Assembly (NCBI RefSeq): GCF_048771995.1
Contig: NC_133026.1
Span: 151,861,001 to 151,925,000 of the forward strand
Origin: Taeniopygia guttata
Lineage: Eukaryota > Chordata > Aves > Passeriformes > Estrildidae
DNA: 64,000 bases
Direction: 5' to 3'
The position numbers were made by a program, and so were the translations under genes. The notes below the pieces were generated by a model. The model did no database searches. It was not told the origin of the DNA and saw only the letters and a program-made list of their open reading frames with translations. Positions 34,301 through 46,300 of this stretch are shown one piece after another (position 1 is the first letter of the stretch; each line of letters opens with the position of its first letter).

Positions 34301-37300
34301 CCCTCACCCCAATCCCATCTGTGCACCCCAATCCCATCTGTGCACCCCAATCCCATCCCCGCACCCCAATCCCATCTGTGCACCCCAATCCCATCCCCTC
34401 ACCCCAATCCCATCCCCTCACCCCAATCCCATCTCCTCACCCCAATCCCATCCCCGCACCCCAATCCCATCTGTGCACCCCAATCCCAACCCCGCACCCC
34501 AATCCCATCTGTGCACCCCAATCCCATCTGTGCACCCCAATCCCATCCCTCACCCCAATCCCATCTGTGCACCCCAATCCCATCTGTGCACCCCAATCCC
34601 ATCCCTCACCCCAATCCCATCTGTGCACCCCAATCCCATTCCCTCACCCCAATCCCATCCCCTCACCCCAATCCCATCCCTCACCCCAATCCCATCTGTG
34701 CACCCCAATCCCATCTGTGCACCCCAATCCCATCTGTGCACCCCAATCCCATCCCCTCACCCCAATCCCATCTGTGCACCCCAATCCCATCTGTGCACCC
34801 CAATCCCATCTGTGCACCCCAATCCCAACCCCGCACCCCAATCCCATCCCTCACCCCAATCCCATCTGTGCACCCCAATCCCATCTGTGCACCCCAATGC
34901 CATCTGTGCACCCCAATCCCATCTGTGCACCCCAATCCCATCCCCGCACCCCAATCCCATCCCTCACCCCAATCCCATCTGTGCACCCCAATCCCATCCC
35001 CGCACCCCAATCCCATCCCTGCACCCCAATCCCATCCCTCACCCCAATCCCATCCCCTCACCCCAATCCCATCTGTGCACCCCAATCCCATCCCCTCACC
35101 CCAATCCCATCCCCTCACCCCAATCCCATCTGTGCACCCCAATCCCATCCCCTCACCCCAATCCCATCCCTCACCCCAATCCAATCTGTGCACCCCAATC
35201 CCATTCCCTCACCCCAATCCCATCTGTGCACCCCAATCCCATCTGTGCACCCCAATCCCATCTGTGCACCCCAATCCCATCCCCTCACCCCAATCCCATC
35301 TGTGCACCCCAATCCCATCTGTGCACCCCAATCCCATCCCTCACCCCAATCCCATCTGTGCACCCCAATCCCATCCCCTCACCCCAATCCCATCTGTGCA
35401 CCCCAATCCCATCTGTGCACCCCAATCCCATCTGTGCACCCCAATCCCATCCCTCACCCCAATCCCATCCCTCACCCCAATCCCATCCCCTCACCCCAAA
35501 CCCATCTGTGCACCCAATCCCATCCCACACCCCAATCCCATCTGTGCACCCCAATCCCATCCCCTCACCCCAATCCCATCCCTCACCCCAATCCCATCTG
35601 TGCACCCCAATCCCATCCCTCACCCCAATCCCATCCCGACACCCCAATCCCATCCCTCACCCCAATCCCATCTGTGCACCCCAATCCCATCTGTGCACCC
35701 CAATCCCATCCCCTCACCCCAATCCTATCCCTCACCCCAATCCCATCTGTGCACCCCAATCCCATCCCTCACCCCAATCCCATCCCCTCACCCCAATCCC
35801 ATCTGTGCACCCCAATCCCATCTGTGCACCCCAATCCCATCCCCTCACCCCAATCCTATCCCCTCACCCCAACCCCATCTGTGCACCCCAATCCCATCCC
35901 TCACCCCAATCCCACCTGTGCACCCCAATCCCATCCCCTCACCCCAATCCCATCCCTCACCCCAATCCCATCTGTGCACCCCAATCCCATCTGTGCACCC
36001 CAATCCCATCCCCTCACCCCAATCCCATCTGTGCACCCCAATCCCATCTGTGCACCCCAATCCCATCCCTCACCCCAATCCCATCTGTGCACCCCAATCC
36101 CATCTGTGCACCCCAATCCCATCCCCTCACCCCAACCCCATCTGTGCACCCCAATCCCATCCCTCACCCCAATCCCATCTGTGCACCCCAATCCCATCCC
36201 CTCACCCCAATCCCATCCCCTCACCCCAATCCCATCCCCTCACCCCAATCCCATCTGTGCACCCCAATCCCATCCCTCACCCCAATCCCATCTGTGCACC
36301 CCAATCCCATCTGTGCACCCCAATCCCATCCCTCACCCCAATCCCATCCCCTCACCCCAATCCCATCCCTCACCCCAATCCCATCCCTCACCCCAATCCC
36401 ATCCCACCCCAATCCCATCCCTCACCCCAATCCCATCTGTGCACCCCAATCCCATCTGTGCACCCCAATCCCATCTGTGCACCCCAATCCCATCCCTCAC
36501 CCCAATCCCATCTGTGCACCCCAATCCCATCCCTCACCCCAATCCCATCCCTCACCCCAATCCCATCTGTGCACCCCAATCCCATCCCTCACCCCAATCC
36601 CATCCCCTCACCCCAATCCCATCTGTGCACCCCAATCCCATCTGTGCACCCCAATCCCATCCCCTCACCCCAATCCCATCTGTGCACCCCAATCCCATCT
36701 GTGCACCCCAATCCCATCTGTGCACCCCAATCCCATCTGTGCACCCCAATCCCATCCCTCACCCCAATCCCCTCTCTCTGTGTGTCCCTGTGCCCCTACC
36801 CCATCCACCTGTCTCCCCCAGGTCGGTGTCCCTGTCCCCTCCCCGCTCTGGCTCCCTGTCCCCTCCCCGCTGTGGGTCCCTGTCCCCTCCCTCCCTGGTC
36901 CCTGCTCCGGTTCCGTGTCCCCTCCCGGGGTCCCCGTCCCCCCTGTGTGTCCCTGTAACCCCAGGGTTGGTGTCCCTGTCCCCGTGTCCCTCTGTCACCT
37001 CGGGGTCAGTGTCCCCTGTCCCCCCAGCTCGGTGTCCCTGTCCCCCTGTCCCTGTCCCGGCCGGTGTCACTGACACCCCCGTGTGTCCCTGTCCCCATCC
37101 CCTGTCCCCTGTCCCCTGTCCCTGTCACCCCCGTGTCCCCTCCGCAGGTACCGGCAGGAGTTCGGGTTCACCATGCCGGGCCGGGCCGTGCTGGTGGACG
37201 ATCTGCGGGTGCGCGGCACCGGCAGCACCGAGCCCGTGCCCGAGACCCCCCTGGGACCCCGCGGGCACCCCCCGCGCCCCGAGACGGTGAGGGGGCACCG

Positions 37301-40300
37301 GGGCACGGGGGGCATGGGGGGACTGGGGGGACAGGGGGCACCGGGGGCACCCCCCGCGCCCCGAGACGGTGAGGGGGGACCGGGGAACCGGGGGCACCGG
37401 GGGGACAGGGGGAACCGGGGAACCGGGGGCACCCCCCGCGCTCCGAGACGGTGAGGGGGCACCGGGGAACTGGGGGATACTGGGGGGACAGGGGGCACCG
37501 GGGGCACCGGGGGCACTGGGGGCACTGGGGGCACTGGGGGGCACTGGGGGGCACTGGGGGCATCAGGGGAATGAATGGGGCAAATGGGGCCTGGGGGTAC
37601 CTGGGGGTACCTGGGGGTACCTGGGCTCTGGGGGTGACCCATGGGACTGGAGGTCCTGGAGGGTCCTGGGGTGACCCAGAGGGCTGAGAGTGACCAGAGG
37701 GTGACCCAGGAATGACCCCAGGTGACCCCTGGGTGACCCCGGTGGGTGTCCCCAGGTGACCTGGTGCTATTTCGAGGGGGGGTACCGGGACACCCCTGGG
37801 TGACCCCTGGGTGACCCCGGTGACCCCGGTGGGTGTCCCCCAGGTGACCCGGTGCTATTTTGAGGGGGGGTACCGGGACACCCCCGTGTTCCTGCTGGGG
37901 GAGTTGGGCAGTGACCACGTCCTGCCCGGGCCGGCCATCGTCATCGACACCAACAGGTGACACGGACACGGGGGACACAGAGGGGGACACGGGGGGACAG
38001 GGACAGGGGACAGGGACAGGGACAGGGGACAGGGACAGGGACACAGGGACAGGGATGGGGGTCAGGGATGGGGACAGGGACAGGGACAGAGGGGACAGGG
38101 ACAGGGACAGGGACAGGGGGACAGGGATGGGGACACAGGGACAGGGACAGGGGACAGGGGTCAGGGGACAGGGACAGGGACGGGGGATGGGGGTGACGGG
38201 GGGGACAGGGGGGGACAGGGGACAGGCGGGCACAGGGACAAGGACAGGGGACAGGGGGGATGGGGGTGACAGTGGGGGGACAGTGGGACACTGGGGACAG
38301 CAGCAGGACACCAGGGACAGTGAGGGACAGTGGGGGGACAGAGGGGGGGACAGTTGCGGGGGTTCCAGGGGACCCCGAGGCGCTATGGGGGCATCCTGGG
38401 GGGTTCGGGGGTCCCCGGGGGGCCCGGAGGGGTTTCGGGGGGTCCCGGGGGGTTTCGGGGGTCCCGGGGGGTCCCGGGGGTTTTGGGGGTCCCCGGGGGG
38501 GTTTGGGGGGCCCAGGGGAGTTTGGGGGGTCCCGGGGGGTTTGGGGGGTCCCGGGGGGATTTGGGGGGCCCCGGTGGGTTTCGGGGGTCCCGGGGGTTTT
38601 GAGGGGTCCCGGTGGGTTTTGGGGGGTCCCGGGTGGGTTTGGGGGTCCCGGTGGGTTTTGGGGGGCCCCGGTGGGTTTCGGGGGGTCCCGGGGGGGTTTT
38701 GGGGGGTCCCGGCTCCCCCTGACCGCCGCCGCAGCACCATCGTGGTGGAGCCGGGCTGCGTGGCCACCGTGACGCGGTTCGGGGACATCAACATCGCGGT
38801 GGGCGCGGGGCCGGCGGCGGCGCGGGACACGCGGCTGGAGCCGGTGCGGCTCTCGGTGTTCTCGCACCGCTTCATGAGCATCGCAGGTGGGGCTGGGGGC
38901 GTTTGGGGGGTCCCGGGGGGGTTTGGAGGGTCCTGGGGGTTCCTGGGGGTCTCCTGGGGGTCTCCCAATTTTGGGGTGCCCCTGAGGGTCTCCGGGAGTG
39001 GGGACTTGACTCAAACTCATCACCCCCCCCACAGCTCCCCATGGCAGATCCGTGATGGGGGATCCCGGGGTGGTCCCAGGGATGGCCCCAGGGGGGTCTC
39101 AGGGGTCTCTGAGTGGTCCCAGGGTGGTCCTGGTGGTCTCTGTCTGTTCCCGGGGGTCTCTCAGGGGTCCTGGGGGTCTCTCAGGGCCCCCTGGCCGTGC
39201 TGGTTTTGGGGTGCTCTGGCCATTCCCTCTGGTCTCTCAGGGGTCTCTTGGGGGTCTCTCGGGGGTCCCTGGGGTCTCTTGGGGGTCCCGGGGGTCTCTG
39301 GGGGGTGTTTCAGGGGTCTCTGTCTGTTCCCGGGAGTCTCTGTCTGTTCCCGGGGGTCTCTCAGGGGTCTCTGTCCATTCCTGAGGGTCTCTCGGGTCTC
39401 TCGGGGGTCCCGGGGGTCTCTGTCCATTCCTGGGGGTCTCTCGGGGGTCCTGGGAGTCTCTCGGGGGTCTCTTGGGGGTCCCGGGGGTCTCTCAGGGGCC
39501 TCTGTCTGTTCCCTGGGGTCTCTCGGGGGTCTCTCAGGGGTCTCTCGGGGGTCTCTCGGGGTCCCTCGGGGGTCTGAGCGTACCCTAACCCCGCAGAGCA
39601 GATGGGGCGCGCGCTGCAGCGCTCGGCCGTCTCCAACACCAACCGTGCTGGTTTTGGGGGTCTCTCGGGGGTCCCGGGGGTCTCTGGGGGGTCCCTGGGG
39701 GTCTCTCGGGGGTCTCTCAGGGGTCTCTGGGGGCACTGAGGGTACCCTAACCCCGCAGAGCAGATGGGGCGCGCTCTGCAGCGCTCGGCCGTCTCCACCA
39801 ACATCAAGGAGCGTTTGGATTTCTCCTGCGCGCTCTTCGGGCCCGACGGGGGGCTGGTGTCCAACGCCCCCCACATCCCCGTGCACCTGGGCGCCATGCA
39901 GGAGGCCGTGCAGTTCCAGGTGGGATTGGGGGATTTGGGGGGTCCCAGAGGGGTTTGGGGGGTCCCAGGGGGGGATTTGGGGGGTCCCAGGGGGGTTTGG
40001 GGGGTCCCAGAGGGTTTGGGGGCTGGTGTCCAACGCCCCCCACATCCCCGTGCACCTGGGCGCCATGCAGGAGGCCGTGCAGTTCCAGGTGGGGTTTGGG
40101 GATTTGGGGGGATTTGGGGGGTCCCAGGTGGGATTGGGGGGATTTGGGGGGTCCCTGGGGGGTTTGGGGGGTCACAGAGGGGTTTGGGGGCTGGTGTCCA
40201 ACGCGCCCCACATCCCTGTGCACCTGGGCGCTATGCAGGAGGCCGTGCAGTTCCAGGTGGGATTGGGGGGATTTGGGGGGATTTGGGGGGTCCCAGGGGG

Positions 40301-43300
40301 GTTTGGGGGGTCCGAGGGGGGTTTGGGGGGTCCCTGGGGGGTCCCAGGGGGGATTTGGGGTTCAGCCCCCCCCCCATTTCCCCCCCAGATCCGTAACCTG
40401 GGCCCGGAGCTGCGGGAGGGGGACGTGATCCTGAGCAACCACCCCCGGGCGGGGGGCAGCCACCTGCCCGACCTGACCGTCATCACACCTGTGAGTGCCA
40501 CCTGGGCACACACCTGGGGGCACCTGGGGGCACCTGGGGGCACCTGGGGGCACACCTGGGGGCACACCTGGGCACAGGGGGCAGCCACCTGCCCGACCTG
40601 ACCGTCATCACACCGGTGAGTGCCACCTGGGACACCTGGGGCACCTGGGGGCACCTGGGGGCACCTGGGGGCACCTGGGCACACCTGGGGGCACCTGGGG
40701 GCACACCTGGGCACAGGGGGCAGCCACCTGCCCGACCTGACTGTCATCACACCTGTGAGTGCCACCTGGGACACCTGGGGCACACCTGGGGCACCTGGGA
40801 ACACCTGGGCACACCTGGGCACACCTGGGGGCACACCTGGGGGCACACCTGGGCACACCTGGGGGCACCTGGGGGCACCTGGGGGCACACCTGGGGCACC
40901 TGGGCACACCTGGGGGCACCTGGGGGCACACCTGGGGACACCTGGGCACAGGGGGCAGCCACCTGCCCGACCTGACCTTCATCACACCTGTGAGTGCCAC
41001 CTGGGGCACCTGGGGCACCTGGGGCACCTGGGGACACCTGGGGCACCTGGGCACACCTGGGCACACCTGAGCACACCTGGGGGCACCTGGGCACATCTGG
41101 GGGCACACCTGGGGCACCTGGGGCACCTGGGAGCACACCTGGGGCACACCTGGGTACACCTGGGGGCACCTGGGGCCACCTGGGCACACCTGGGCACACC
41201 TGGGGCACCTGGGACAGCCGTGCCCCCCTCAGGTGTCCTGGCTGGGTGTCACCAGCCCCCACAGTGTCACCTGTCCCAGGTGTCCTGTCCAGGTGTCTGA
41301 CCCCCCTCAGTGTCACCTGTCCCGGTCTCTAACCCCTCAGTGTCACCTGTCCTGGTCCCTAACCCCTGTCCCACCTGTGCAGGTGTTCTGGCCAGGCCAG
41401 CCCCGCCCCGTGTCACCTGTCCCAGTCCCTAACCCCTCAATGTCACCTGTCCTGGTCCCTAACCCCTCAATGTCACCTGTCCCAGTCCCTAACCCCTCAA
41501 TGTCACCTGTCCTGGTCCCTAACCCCTCAGTGTCACCTGTCCCAGGTGTTCTGGCCGGGCCAGCCCCGCCCTGTGTCACCTGTCCTGGTCCCTAACCCCT
41601 CAGTGTCACCTGTCCTGGTCCCTAACCCCTGTCCCACCTGTCCCAGGTGTCTAACCCCTCAGTGTCACCTGTCCCACCTGTACAGGTGTTCTGGCCGGGC
41701 CAGCCCCGCCCCGTGTTCTTCGTGGCCAGCCGTGGCCACCACGCCGACGTCGGGGGCTGCAGCCCCGGCTCGATGCCACCGCACTCGCAGAGCCTGGCCC
41801 AGGAGGGGGCCACCTTCGTGTCCTTCAAACTGGTCACCAACGGAGAGTTCCAGGAGCAGGGTGGGACATGGGGACATTGGGGACATTGGGGACATTGGGG
41901 ACATTGGGGACATCGGGGACATCGGGGACATTGGGGACATTGGGGACATTGGGGACATTGGGGGGACATTGGGGACATCCTGGGGACATTGGGGACATTG
42001 GGGGGCCACCTTCGTGTCCTTCAAACTGGTCACCAACGGAGAGTTCCAGGAGCAGGGTGGGACATGGGGGACATTGGGGACATCGGGGACATTGGGGACA
42101 TTGGGGACATTGGGGACATTGGGGACATTGGGGACATTGGGGGGACATTGGGGACATCCTGGGGACATTGGGGGCCACCTTCGTGTCCTTCAAACTGGTC
42201 ACCAACGGAGAGTTCCAGGAGCAGGGTGGGACATGGGGACATCCCTGGGGATTGGGGACATTGTGGGCCACCTTCGTGTCCTTCAAACTGGTCACCAACG
42301 GGCAGTTCCAGGAGCAGGGTGGGACATTGGGGACATTGGGGACATTGGGGACATTGGGGGCCACCTTCGTGTCCTTCAAACTGGTCACCAACGGAGAGTT
42401 CCAGGAGCAGGGTGGGACATTGGGGACATCCCTGGGGACATTGGGGACATTGGGGGCCACCTTCGTGTCCTTCAAACTGGTCACCAACGGAGAGTTCCAG
42501 GAGCAGGGTGGGACATTGGGGACATTGGGGACATTGGGGACATTGGGGACATCGGGGACATTGGGGGGCCACCTTCCTGTCCTTCAAACTGGTCACCAAC
42601 GGAGAGTTCCAGGAGCAGGGTGGGACATTGGGGACATCCCTGGGGACATCGGGGACATTGGGGACATTGGGGACATGGGGGACATTGGGGGGATTGGGGA
42701 CATTGGGGACATTGGGGACATTGGGGGCCACCTTCGTGTCCTTCAAACTGGTCACCAACGGGCAGTTCCAGGAGCAGGGTGGGACATGGGGACATTGGGG
42801 ACATTGGGGACATTGGGGACATTGGGGACATCCCTGGGGATTGGGGACATTGGGGACATTGGGGACATTGGGGACATTGGGGACACGGGGGAAGATGTCC
42901 TGGCGGGGGTGACGACACGATGGGGGGCAGTGGGGACAAGGTGGGGACATTGGAGATGCAGGGGGGACATGCTGCTGGCCCTGAGGGGGGGCCCGGGAGG
43001 GGACCTGGGGGGGTCCCTGTCCCTGTCCCCAGTGGTGGGTGACAGAGTCCCATGGAGGTGACACTGTCCCTGTCCCCCCTCACTGTCCCTGTCCCTGTCC
43101 CCAGCAGTGACCGAGGCCCTGCTGGCCCCCGGGGCCGTGCCAGGGGGTGTCACTCTCATTGTCACTGTCCCTGTCCCTGTCCCCAGCAGTGACCGAGGCC
43201 CTGCTGGCCCCCGGGGCTGTGCCAGGGGGTGTCACTGTCCCCAGGGTGACATTGTCCCTGTCCCCAGCGGTGACGGAGGCCCTGCTGGCCCCCGGGGCCG

Positions 43301-46300
43301 TGCCAGGGGGTGTCACTGTCCCCAGGGTGACATTGTCCCTGTCCCCAGCGGTGACCGAGGCCCTGCTGGCCCCCGGGGCCGTGCCAGGGGGTGTCACTGT
43401 CCCTGTCCCCCCTCACTGTCCCTGTCCCCTCGCTGTCCCCAGCGGTGACCGAGGCCCTGCTGGCCCCCGGGGCCGTGCCCGGCTGCTCGGGCACGCGGAA
43501 CCTGCGGGACAACCTGGCGGACCTGCGGGCACAGGTGGCAGCGAACCAGAAGGGGATCGGGCTGGTGCGGGAGCTGATCGAGCAGCACGGGCTGGAGGTG
43601 GTGCAGGCCTACATGGGCCACGTGCAGGTCAGACCCCAAAAATACCCTAAAAACCCCAAATACACCCAAATCCCCAATGCCCTGTGCCCCGGGCTGGAGG
43701 CCGTGCAGGCCTACATGGGCCACGTGCAGGTCAGACCCCAAAAACCCCAAAAATACCCCAAATCCACCCAAATCCCCAATGCCCTGTGCCCCGGGCTGGA
43801 GGTGGTGCAGGCCTACATGGGCCACGTGCAGGTCAGACCCCAAAAATACCCTAAAAACCCCAAAAATACCCCAAATCCACCCAAATCCCCAATGCCCTGT
43901 GCCCCGGGCTGGAGGCCGTGCAGGCCTACATGGGGGACGTGCAGGTCAGACCCCAAAAATACCCTAAAAACCCCAAAAATACCCCAAATCCCCAATGCCC
44001 TGTGCCCCGGGCTGGAGGCCGTGCAGGCCTACATGGGCCACGTGCAGGTCAGACCCCAAAAATACCCCAAAAATACCCCAAATCCACCCAAATCCCCAAT
44101 GCCCTGTGCCCCGGGCTGGAGGTGGTGCAGGCCTACATGGGCCACGTGCAGGTCAGACCCCAAAAATACCCTAAAAACCCCAAATCCACCCAAATCCCCA
44201 ATGCCCTGTGCCCCGGGCTGGAGGCCGTGCAGGCCTACATGGGCCACGTGCAGGTCAGACCCCAAAAATACCCTAAAAACCCCCAAAATACCCCAAATCC
44301 CCAATGCCCTGTGCCCCGGGCTGGAGGTGGTGCAGGCCTACATGGGCCACGTGCAGGTCAGACCCCAAAAATACCCCAAAATACCCCAAATCCACCCAAA
44401 TCCCCAATGCCCTGTGCCCCAGGCTGGAGGTGGTGCAGGCCTACATGGGCCACGTGCAGGTCAGACCCCAAAAATACCCCAAATACACCCCAAATACACC
44501 CCAAATACACCCAAATCCCCAATGCCCTGTGCCCCGGGCTGGAGGTGGTGCAGGCCTACATGGGCCACGTGCAGGTCAGACCCCAAAAATACCCTAAAAA
44601 CCCCAAAAATACCCCAAATCCCCAATGCCCTGTGCCCCGGGCTGGAGGTGGTGCAGGCCTACATGGGCCACGTGCAGGTCAGACCCCAAAAATACCCTAA
44701 AAACCCCCAAAATACCCCAAATCCCCAATGCCCTGTGCCCCGGGCTGGAGGTGGTGCAGGCCTACATGGGGCACGTGCAGGTCAGACCCCAAAAATACCC
44801 TAAAAACCCCAAAAATACCCCAAATCCCCAATGCCCTGTGCCCCGGGCTGGAGGTGGTGCAGGCCTACATGGGCCACGTGCAGGTCAGACCCCAAAAATA
44901 CCCTAAAAACCCCAAAAATACCCCAAATACACCCAAATCCCCAATGCCCTGTGCCCCGGGCTGGAGGTGGTGCAGGCCTACATGGGGCACGTGCAGGTCA
45001 GACCCAAAAATACCCTAAAAATACCCTAAAAACCCCAAATCCACCCAAATCCCCAATGCCCTGTGCCCCGGGCTGGAGGTGGTGCAGGCCTACATGGGCC
45101 ACGTGCAGGTCAGACCCCAAAAATACCCTAAAAACCCCAAAAATACCCCAAATCCCCAATGCCCTGTGCCCCGGGCTGGAGGTGGTGCAGGCCTACATGG
45201 GCCACGTGCAGGTCAGACCCCAAAAATACCCCAAATCCACCCAAATCCCCAATGCCCTGTGCCCCGGGCTGGAGGCCGTGCAGGCCTACATGGGCCACGT
45301 GCAGGTCAGACCCCAAAATACCCCAAAAATACCCCAAATACACCCAAATCCCCAATGCCCTGTGCCCTGGGCTGGAGGCCGTGCAGGCCTACATGGGCCA
45401 CGTGCAGGTCAGACCCCAAAAATACCCAAAAATACCCCAAATCCACCCAAATCCCCAATGCCCTGTGCCCCGGGCTGGAGGTGGTGCAGGCCTACATGGG
45501 CCACGTGCAGGTCAGACCCCAAAAATACCCCCAAAACCCCAAATCCCCAATGCCCTGTGCCCCGGGGTGGAGGTGGTGCAGGCCTACATGGGCCACGTGC
45601 AGGTCAGACCCCAAAAATACCCTAAAAACCCCAAATCCACCCAAATCCCCAATGCCCTGTGCCCCGGGCTGGAGGCCGTGCAGGCCTACATGGGCCACGT
45701 GCAGGTCAGACCCCAAAAATAACCTAAAAACCCCAAAAATACCCCAAATCCCCAATGCCCTGTGCCCCGGGCTGGAGGTGGTGCAGGCCTACATGGGCCA
45801 CGTGCAGGTCAGACCCCAAAAATACCCCAAATACACCCCAAAACAGCTGAGACACCCCAAAACCACCCTAAACCCCCAAATGCCCCCAAAACTCCTGTGT
45901 GACCTCTGGGTGACCCCTGTGTGACCCCTGTGTGACCCCAGGCACACGCGGAGCTGGCGGTGTGGGACACACTGCGGGCGGTGGCCGCGCTGTGACCCTG
46001 TGTGACCCCTGTGACCCCTGTGTGACCCCATGACCCCTGTGTGACCCCGTGTGACCCCAGGCCAACGCGGAGCTGGCAGTGAGGGACACGCTGCGGGTGG
46101 TGGCCGCGCTGTGACCCTGTGTGACCCTGTGTGACCCCTGTGTGACCCTGTGTGACCCCTGTGACCCTGTGACCCCTGTGTGACCCCTGTGTGACCCCTG
46201 TGACCCCAGGCCAACGCGGAGCTGGCAGTGAGGGACACGCTGCGGGCGGTGGCCGTGCTGTGACCCTGTGTGACCCCTGTGTGACCCTGTGTGACCCCGT

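Noticed and set aside
31912-37290. Open frames of 1645-1792 codons on the plus strand, proline-rich
   Set aside because: They are a stop-free 18-19 bp repeat read in three frames. The first codons belong to OPLAH exon 12 and the end overlaps exon 13 in the wrong frame. The peptide repeats with the DNA unit and has no domain.
43628-45850. Regular repeats with near-constant spacing that superficially resemble a CRISPR array
   Set aside because: The repeated block is the exon 19 end plus donor, the spacers are related C/A-rich filler rather than unique sequence, and the setting is a vertebrate gene.
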